Assembly: GCA_029262055.1 (NCBI GenBank)
Contig: JAJDAD010000054.1
Coordinates: forward strand, 27,187-91,186
Length of the DNA stretch: 64,000 nt
DNA from: Candidatus Zhuqueibacterota bacterium
GTDB taxonomy: Bacteria; Zhuqueibacterota; Zhuqueibacteria; Oceanimicrobiales; Oceanimicrobiaceae
Reading direction: 5' to 3'
Shown piece by piece: positions 59,723 through 64,000 of this stretch. Numbering within the stretch: the stretch's first letter is position 1; the number at the start of each line of letters is the position of its first letter. Position numbers and translations under genes: made by a program. The notes under the pieces were generated by a model, which saw nothing but the letters and a program-made list of their open reading frames with translations, ran no database searches and was not told where the DNA came from.

Positions 59723-60487
59723 CTAATTTCTTCCCGCCATCACACCGCCGTCCGTGTCCCAGATCGCTCCCGTTACCCAGGATGCTTCCTGCGACAGGAG
59801 AAATACAATGGTCTTCGCGATATCGTCTGCCTGGCCGATACGACCGATGGGGTGGAAGCTATTGAATGTCTGCAGCGTGGCCTGCACCTCTTTCGGATCT
59901 ATGAACGAGTTATAAACCGGGGTCTCGACTACGGCAGGGGAGACGGCATTCACGCGAATATTGTACTCCGCCAGCTCCATGGCCAAATGTTGTGTCAGGG
60001 AATGAAGTCCAGCCTTTTGCATGGAGTATGCGGAAGACGGAGTGGCTTTTACTGCCTGCTGGGCCCACATCGATCCGACATTGACGATGGCACCGCCGTC
60101 ACCGTTTTTCATTTTTCGAACTGCAGCTTGCGTGATAAAATAGAGGCCACGATTTAGGTCGAGGTAGCTGTCATAATCCGCTTCGGTGTGCTCCAGGAAT
60201 GGCTTGGGAGAAAAGATGCCGGCAGCATTGACCAGCAAGTCTACTCGCGGCAGCGTGTCGATCAATCCGGCTAGTGCCGCTAGCTGGCGTTTGTCGGAAA
60301 TATCGTAGCGATGCGCATGGATTTCACCAAGATGAGAAAACTCCTTTTTGACGGTGTCCAGCTTGTTTTCTTTGGTGCCGACGACATGGACAACAGCTCC
60401 TTTTTTCAACAGAAGTTCAGCGGTCGATTTGCCGATTCCGCTGCTGCCGCCAATGATAAGGGCAGTCTTGCTTTTGAATGATTGCAT
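59723..60487 (-). CDS. SDR-family oxidoreductase, TetR-regulated
   Basis: A 254-residue short-chain dehydrogenase with AGGAGG before the ATG. The cofactor motif is '[11 protein letters not shown]', then 'LLVNAAGIF', the catalytic Ser in 'NVGSMWAQQ' and Tyr-x-x-x-Lys 'YSMQK'. The C-terminus '[18 protein letters not shown]' and '[15 protein letters not shown]' is normal for the family. Its substrate is unknown. A predicted TetR operator (60511-60528) lies 23 bases upstream of its start, so it is probably controlled by the adjacent TetR protein. Confidence 0.92.
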   Translation of the reverse strand: MQSFKSKTALIIGGSSGIGKSTAELLLKKGAVVHVVGTKENKLDTVKKEFSHLGEIHAHRYDISDKRQLAALAGLIDTLPRVDLLVNAAGIFSPKPFLEHTEADYDSYLDLNRGLYFITQAAVRKMKNGDGGAIVNVGSMWAQQAVKATPSSAYSMQKAGLHSLTQHLAMELAEYNIRVNAVSPAVVETPVYNSFIDPKEVQATLQTFNSFHPIGRIGQADDIAKTIVFLLSQEASWVTGAIWDTDGGVMAGRN

Positions 60488-60510
60488 AATGTACCTCCTT
60501 AGATGAATAG

Positions 60511-60528
60511 CTATCTATCAGTAGATAG
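60511..60528. promoter_or_regulatory. Predicted TetR operator before the SDR gene
   Basis: CTATCTATCAGTAGATAG is a near-perfect dyad (CTATCTA/TAGATAG) of 18 bases between the SDR gene and the tetR gene. The same core, CTATCTATnAGTAG, recurs at 61138-61155 before the tetR gene itself. Two nearly identical dyads flanking one regulator gene point to its own binding site. Confidence 0.7.
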
Positions 60529-60548
60529 ACAATGAATGAAAAAAAATA

Positions 60549-61127
60549 TTAGGGTTTACTGGTCAATAGTGCGTTTATGGAATTCATTGATGCGTGAAAA
60601 CGACTCTCATCTTTAAAAATGCGGGCGGATATGATCGCGCCCTCCAACAGTGCGAAGATAGCCTGGGCCATTTTTTCCGGAGTTTCCTCAAAGTTAAACA
60701 CTGCCTGCTCGCATCCGCTTTTCAGAACTTTGGTAATCCAGGCCTCATTGTCATTGTAGAAGCCCCTTACCTGCTCCCGTATTGAGTCAGGCATGGTGTG
60801 AAAGTCGGAGGCCAGCATCCCACCGAGACAAATCTTGTCACACGATTTCAGTGTGCCGCTGGCCAACTCCGAAAAGCGCATTAGTTTTTCCGTTGGTGCT
60901 TGCACCGCGCTATCAATCCGGGACAGGGACTGGTTGAAGTTTTCCCGGTACCTGGCCATGGCGGCCTTCCCGAGGTCTTCTTTACTCGGAAAGTAATAGT
61001 GGATACTGGAGGTTTTGATCCCAATCTCGCGCGACAAGTCACGATAGCTGAACGCGTTGTATCCGCGAGTTTGTATGAGCTCAACCGCTAAGTCCAGAAG
61101 TTTTGTCAGAACAGTGTTTTCAGTCAT
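60549..61127 (-). CDS. TetR/AcrR-family transcriptional regulator
   Basis: A 192-residue regulator. The N-terminal helix-turn-helix reads 'KLLDLAVELIQTRGYNAFSYRDLSREIGIKTSSIHYYFPSKEDL', a clear TetR signature. The C-terminal part is a helical ligand and dimer domain with three cysteines, 'SCDKICLGGML' and 'SGCEQAV', which could sense thiols or electrophiles. The C-terminal region is close to the TetR_C_33/YxaF-like type. It sits between two copies of the predicted operator and is thus probably autorepressed and controls the SDR gene. Confidence 0.94.
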   Translation of the reverse strand: MTENTVLTKLLDLAVELIQTRGYNAFSYRDLSREIGIKTSSIHYYFPSKEDLGKAAMARYRENFNQSLSRIDSAVQAPTEKLMRFSELASGTLKSCDKICLGGMLASDFHTMPDSIREQVRGFYNDNEAWITKVLKSGCEQAVFNFEETPEKMAQAIFALLEGAIISARIFKDESRFHASMNSINALLTSKP

Positions 61128-61135
61128 GATAAAGC

Positions 61136-61155
61136 TACCTATCTATGAGTAGGTA
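61136..61155. promoter_or_regulatory. Predicted TetR operator before the tetR gene
   Basis: TACCTATCTATGAGTAGGTA is a dyad (TACCTA/TAGGTA), eight bases upstream of the tetR start codon. Its core matches the SDR-side dyad at 60511-60528 in 15 of 18 positions (CTATCTAT, AGTAG and TA are shared). It fits autorepression. Confidence 0.7.
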
Positions 61156-61218
61156 AAACGCGCAATGAAAAAGAAAGTTTCATTTCTTTTAAAAAAGTTC
61201 GTCTCTGCTGGCGTTAGA

Positions 61219-61557
61219 TTATTGCTGCAAGAGCGCGAGCAGTTTTTTTTCTAACTCGCTCTTGGAAATTACGCCCGTTGTTTGCTCGACAACTTTGCCT
61301 GTGTTGAAAAAGAGCAAAGTCGGGATACATTGAATGTTAAATTTCTTAGTGATTTCAGGAAATTTGTCAACATCCATTCTGCAAAAATCAACTTTGTCTG
61401 AGAATGTTGCCACCAATTCCTCGATGATGGGTGTTAGAATATGACAGGGGCCGCTCCAGCTTGCCCCAAACTTTACCAGAACAAGGTGTGGATTTTCGAG
61501 CACCTGGTGCCTGAAATTTTCGTTCGTCAGATTCAATAGGCTCGTTTTGTTCTTCAT
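61219..61557 (-). CDS. Monothiol thioredoxin-like protein (WSGPC)
   Basis: A 112-residue protein with a complete thioredoxin fold: 'LVLVKFGASWSGPCHILTPIIEELVATF', 'VDFCRMDVDKFPEITKKFNIQCIPTLLFF', the cis-Pro in 'CIPTLLFF' and the Gly of 'NTGKVVEQTTGVI'. The active site reads Trp-Ser-Gly-Pro-Cys. The first, nucleophilic Cys is Ser, so standard disulfide reduction is not possible. Only the second Cys remains, plus others at 'DFCRMD' and 'IQCIP'. It may bind partners or act as a glutaredoxin-like monothiol protein. It follows tetR in orientation but not closely. Confidence 0.9.
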   Translation of the reverse strand: MKNKTSLLNLTNENFRHQVLENPHLVLVKFGASWSGPCHILTPIIEELVATFSDKVDFCRMDVDKFPEITKKFNIQCIPTLLFFNTGKVVEQTTGVISKSELEKKLLALLQQ

Positions 61558-61600
61558 AATCTCTGCTTGACTCTCTTGCTAACAGTGAACATATTAAGGA

Positions 61601-62278
61601 CTACTTGACATCATCGGGACAACATGGTTTCAAGATGTCAGGATTTGATTTAGCGATTCCCTCTGCGATTTCTTCCGCTGTGTAGCGCGGTGTGATGTGT
61701 TGTGGGCAATTCCAATCATAGGCCTTAACTCTGAAGATGATAATGCGCTCAATGTGAGCTTCATAATCAGGAACCTTCAACCTTTGTAGCAACTCAGAAT
61801 TTTGTTCAGCCTTGAGCACTTCCGATTCTGCCCAGACTTTTAGGCGCTGTTGCGAGGGATAGTCCATAAAGAATAAGGACGCCTTGCGGGTTGCATTGAT
61901 GTTTCCAACGCTGATGTATTGCATGTTACCGCGGAAATCTGCATAACCCAGCGTTGTGTTATCGATTACTTTCAAGAATCCTTTGGGACCACCGCGGTAC
62001 TGCACATACGGCCAACCATTCTCCCCAACAGTAGCCATGTAAAAACTGTCTCTCGATTGGATAAAAGGGATTTCTCTGTCTGTTAGAACGTACTTGTCAC
62101 CTGACGCTTCCATGCGTGCGTATGATTTGCGTGAGCCATATCGCTCCTGGGCGTTCTTGACACTGTCAGTGAAGGCAAATTTAGTAAAGTTCTGGTTCAT
62201 GGCCTGCCTCATGTTTTGACTTTGAAAAGTTTCCGTGGCCGGGACAACGGTTCGCCGCGGCGCACGATTCTGGGTCAT
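61601..62278 (-). CDS. Pyridoxamine 5'-phosphate oxidase-like flavoprotein
   Basis: A protein of up to 225 residues. Its first ATG overlaps the stop codon of the hydrolase gene in an ATGA arrangement, which supports co-translation. Residues about 60-165 form a PNPOx-like split barrel: '[35 protein letters not shown]', '[45 protein letters not shown]'. It probably binds FMN or F420. The C-terminal 60 residues ('[24 protein letters not shown]') are a known extension of this subfamily. The substrate is unknown. Confidence 0.88.
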   Translation of the reverse strand: MTQNRAPRRTVVPATETFQSQNMRQAMNQNFTKFAFTDSVKNAQERYGSRKSYARMEASGDKYVLTDREIPFIQSRDSFYMATVGENGWPYVQYRGGPKGFLKVIDNTTLGYADFRGNMQYISVGNINATRKASLFFMDYPSQQRLKVWAESEVLKAEQNSELLQRLKVPDYEAHIERIIIFRVKAYDWNCPQHITPRYTAEEIAEGIAKSNPDILKPCCPDDVK

Positions 62279-63390
62279 TTTTCCGCTACCGTTTCATTCT
62301 GCACCTGCCCGACGTTCTTCGCCAGGAAGTTACGGATGTAACGTGCAATGAGGTCACCGTCTTCTTCCAGAGCAAAGTGGCCCGTGTCCAGCAAATGAAA
62401 TTCCAAATTCTTCAGGTCACGCTTGTAGGGGTGAGCGCCTTCAGCCGGGAAGATTTCGTCTTTCGCGCCCCATACGATCAATGTCGGAGGCTGATGTTTG
62501 CGGAAGTAGGCCTGCCATTTTGGGTAAAGCGGCGGATTGCTGCCGTAGTCGTAAAACATCTGGAGCTGGATTCCCTGGTTCCCCGGCCGGTCAAGGAGTC
62601 TCTGGTCGACGTGCCAATTATCAGGGCTGATGGCCTCCTGGTTGCGAGCGCCGTTGGTGTACTGCCACTGTGTCGCGCCGATGGTCAACAAAAAGCGGAG
62701 CGCCTCCTCATTTGACATGGTTTCCTTCTTGTACGCAGCTTTGATATTCTTCCACCAGTCATTGTCGAGTCCGACATTGTACGCAGAGCGGCTTTTCCAG
62801 TAACCTTTGATCGGCTCCCAAAAGTTGTTATCGATGCCTTCGTCATACGCATTGCCGTTTTGGATGATGAGGGCTTCGACACGCTCCGGATGCGCGGCCG
62901 CCAGGCGGAAGCCTACGGGCGCGCCATAGTCCATCAAGTACAGACTGTATCTTTTCAAGCCAAGCTTTCCGATGAAGGTGTCGACGATTTCAGCCATCTT
63001 GTCGAATGTGTATTCGAACTCGTCCACACTGGGCATGGAACTGTTGCCATAGCCAGGATAGTCAGGCGCCACCACATGATATTTGTCAGCCAGAGCTGGA
63101 ATCAGGTTTCGGAACATGTGCGATGAAGTTGGGAAGCCGTGCAGCAACAGAACCGTGGGGGCTCCTTTCGGGCCGGCCTCGCGATAAAAAATATCGAGTC
63201 CGTCCACGGCGAGAGTTTTGTATGAGGTGGGATATCCTTGTGAGTCAATCGTCGCCGGGCCGGCTGAGGCTTGTTGCGCATTTTGGGTCAGCATGAACAT
63301 GCCAATAATACCGATGAGAATCACAGCCGTCAGCATCAAGGTTTTCTGATGGTCCATTTTTAGATGTTTCATGATCCTAAATCCTTTCAT
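62275..63390 (-). CDS. Exported alpha/beta hydrolase with an Asp nucleophile (dehalogenase/epoxide-hydrolase-like)
   Basis: A 371-residue protein with an N-terminal hydrophobic segment (about residues 17-36), so exported or anchored. The oxyanion '[17 protein letters not shown]' and the nucleophile elbow '[14 protein letters not shown]' (Asp in place of Ser, as in haloalkane dehalogenases and epoxide hydrolases) are clear. The acid is in '[10 protein letters not shown]' and the base His in '[12 protein letters not shown]'. Two Trp residues near the cap domain fit a dehalogenase- or epoxide-type pocket, but the substrate is unknown. It overlaps the PNPOx-like gene by four bases. Confidence 0.88.
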   Translation of the reverse strand: MKGFRIMKHLKMDHQKTLMLTAVILIGIIGMFMLTQNAQQASAGPATIDSQGYPTSYKTLAVDGLDIFYREAGPKGAPTVLLLHGFPTSSHMFRNLIPALADKYHVVAPDYPGYGNSSMPSVDEFEYTFDKMAEIVDTFIGKLGLKRYSLYLMDYGAPVGFRLAAAHPERVEALIIQNGNAYDEGIDNNFWEPIKGYWKSRSAYNVGLDNDWWKNIKAAYKKETMSNEEALRFLLTIGATQWQYTNGARNQEAISPDNWHVDQRLLDRPGNQGIQLQMFYDYGSNPPLYPKWQAYFRKHQPPTLIVWGAKDEIFPAEGAHPYKRDLKNLEFHLLDTGHFALEEDGDLIARYIRNFLAKNVGQVQNETVAEK

Positions 63391-63471
63391 CTATTGAGTT
63401 TCATCCTTTTCATAATTGAGAGCATTTTGGACAGTTCCTCAAACGTCGTGTTCTATGCTCAGAAATTATAG

Positions 63472-64000
63472 TCACTTTGGGGCAGGATTCCATATTCCAG
63501 TTGTAACTGTCTCTGTGGCATATTCAGCAAAATCTATGGCTTTTCTCCCCAGTACTTTTTCGATATTATTCGTGACGCCAGAATTTTTGTCAACAAGAAC
63601 TTCCGTGAAAAGATAATTGATTAGCCATATGTAATCTTCCGGCACTTGATGTTCTTCAAGCATTTTTGTGTACTCGTCCGTCGTAATTGAAGTAAACGTG
63701 ATATCCCGCCCAGCAACCTTTGAAATCTCTTCCGTGACTTGCTTGAATGTCAATTGGCGCGGGCCTGTCAATTCATAAGTCTGGCCGATATGCTTGTTAT
63801 CCAGAAGCGATTCTACCACAACGTCCGCAATGTCATCCGCGTCAACGTAGGGCACAAGTGCTTCTCCCCTGGGTAGAGCAACATGGCCAGCTAATATTGG
63901 ATCCAGAAAGAAGCTTTCACTGAAATTCTGATTGAACCAGCTGGCCCGAACTATTGTCCAATCTGCCCCGGCATTCATCACGACTTGCTCGCAAAGCTCA
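63472..64000 (-). CDS. NmrA-like NAD(P)-binding protein (N-terminus cut off)
   Basis: The reading frame stays open to the right edge ('ELCEQVVMNAGADWTIVRASWFNQNFSE'), so the start lies beyond the window. The visible C-terminal 175 residues match the NmrA/atypical SDR family: 'YVDADDIADVVVESLLDN', 'GQTYELTGPRQLTFKQVTEEIS', 'ITTDEYTKMLEEHQVPEDYI'. This family lacks the catalytic Tyr of classic SDRs and often acts as a redox sensor or reductase of quinone-like substrates. The N-terminal Gly-rich loop is outside the window. Confidence 0.8.
   Translation of the reverse strand, partial: ELCEQVVMNAGADWTIVRASWFNQNFSESFFLDPILAGHVALPRGEALVPYVDADDIADVVVESLLDNKHIGQTYELTGPRQLTFKQVTEEISKVAGRDITFTSITTDEYTKMLEEHQVPEDYIWLINYLFTEVLVDKNSGVTNNIEKVLGRKAIDFAEYATETVTTGIWNPAPK

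Noticed and set aside
1..64000. tRNA, rRNA, CRISPR arrays, riboswitches, prophage or insertion sequences
   Set aside because: No stretch showed the expected cloverleaf, repeat-spacer, aptamer or transposase signs on reading by eye. A tRNAscan or Infernal run would settle it.

Overview
The window looks like a chromosomal segment of a Gram-negative bacterium. It encodes a TolC-type outer-membrane channel, a porin, several lipoproteins and MlaC-type periplasmic proteins. Two secreted proteins end in FlgD/type-IX-like C-terminal domains, IleS is of the type-2 (Bacteroidetes/eukaryote-like) form, and the cell-division region carries DivIVA and YggT. This mix suggests a lineage of the Fibrobacteres-Chlorobi-Bacteroidetes neighbourhood, for example KSB1- or Calditrichota-like. 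That placement is inference, because no rRNA or other phylogenetic marker was analysed. No rRNA, tRNA, CRISPR array, prophage or insertion sequence was recognised.

Layout. 1-9.2 kb: an acetamidase/formamidase cut by the left edge, a BrnT/BrnA toxin-antitoxin pair, three envelope lipoproteins (TonB-C-like, leucine-rich repeat, Ig/PrcB-like), a 1399-residue secreted subtilase with FG-GAP repeats, and a thioredoxin-reductase-like flavoprotein. 9.4-16.4 kb: a STAS protein, a lytic transglycosylase, a MoxR/DUF58 pair, and a histidine kinase followed directly by an Npt-type nucleotide transporter. 16.7-24.8 kb: a porin with a short PstS-like protein, MscS, an SLC12-like transporter, RlmN, a TPR protein and Upp. 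25-35.9 kb: an M23 peptidase, a lamin-tail protein, then a housekeeping run yggS-yggT-divIVA-punA-ileS-DksA-like-lspA-rluD.

36.3-43.5 kb: a YggX-like protein, an aldehyde dehydrogenase, then an envelope/lipid group. This group has a sugar-phosphate cytidylyltransferase fused to a CDP-alcohol phosphatidyltransferase, an MlaC-DUF3047 fusion, a TolC-family protein and a second MlaC-like protein, with no ABC permease or ATPase beside them. 43.7-48.3 kb: rnhB, yraN, an SDR, an isocitrate-type dehydrogenase, moaA and an NfuA-like Fe-S carrier. 48.3-56.5 kb, minus strand: a long tight run with UPF0173 hydrolase, a 35-residue membrane peptide, a YhcC-like radical SAM protein, a DJ-1 homologue without its cysteine, a thioredoxin-like ferredoxin, a thiamine-binding-type protein, MoaE, MoaD, a zinc-ribbon membrane protein, a Lon-N-domain protein, QueG, a Rieske protein and a large unrecognised secreted repeat protein.

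56.6-64 kb: an ECF sigma/membrane anti-sigma pair diverging from a DUF6249-like membrane gene, with matching ECF-type promoters facing both ways. Then comes a non-coding stretch full of palindromes, a DUF4242 protein, and a TetR-SDR pair sharing a near-identical operator. Last is a minus-strand run of a monothiol thioredoxin, a PNPOx-like flavoprotein, an alpha/beta hydrolase and an NmrA-like protein cut by the right edge.

The most interesting items are the triplicated repeat protein (54773-56500), the lipid-transport-like cluster (38.4-43.5 kb), the paired ECF promoters (57.0-57.4 kb) and the paired TetR operators (60.5 and 61.1 kb).
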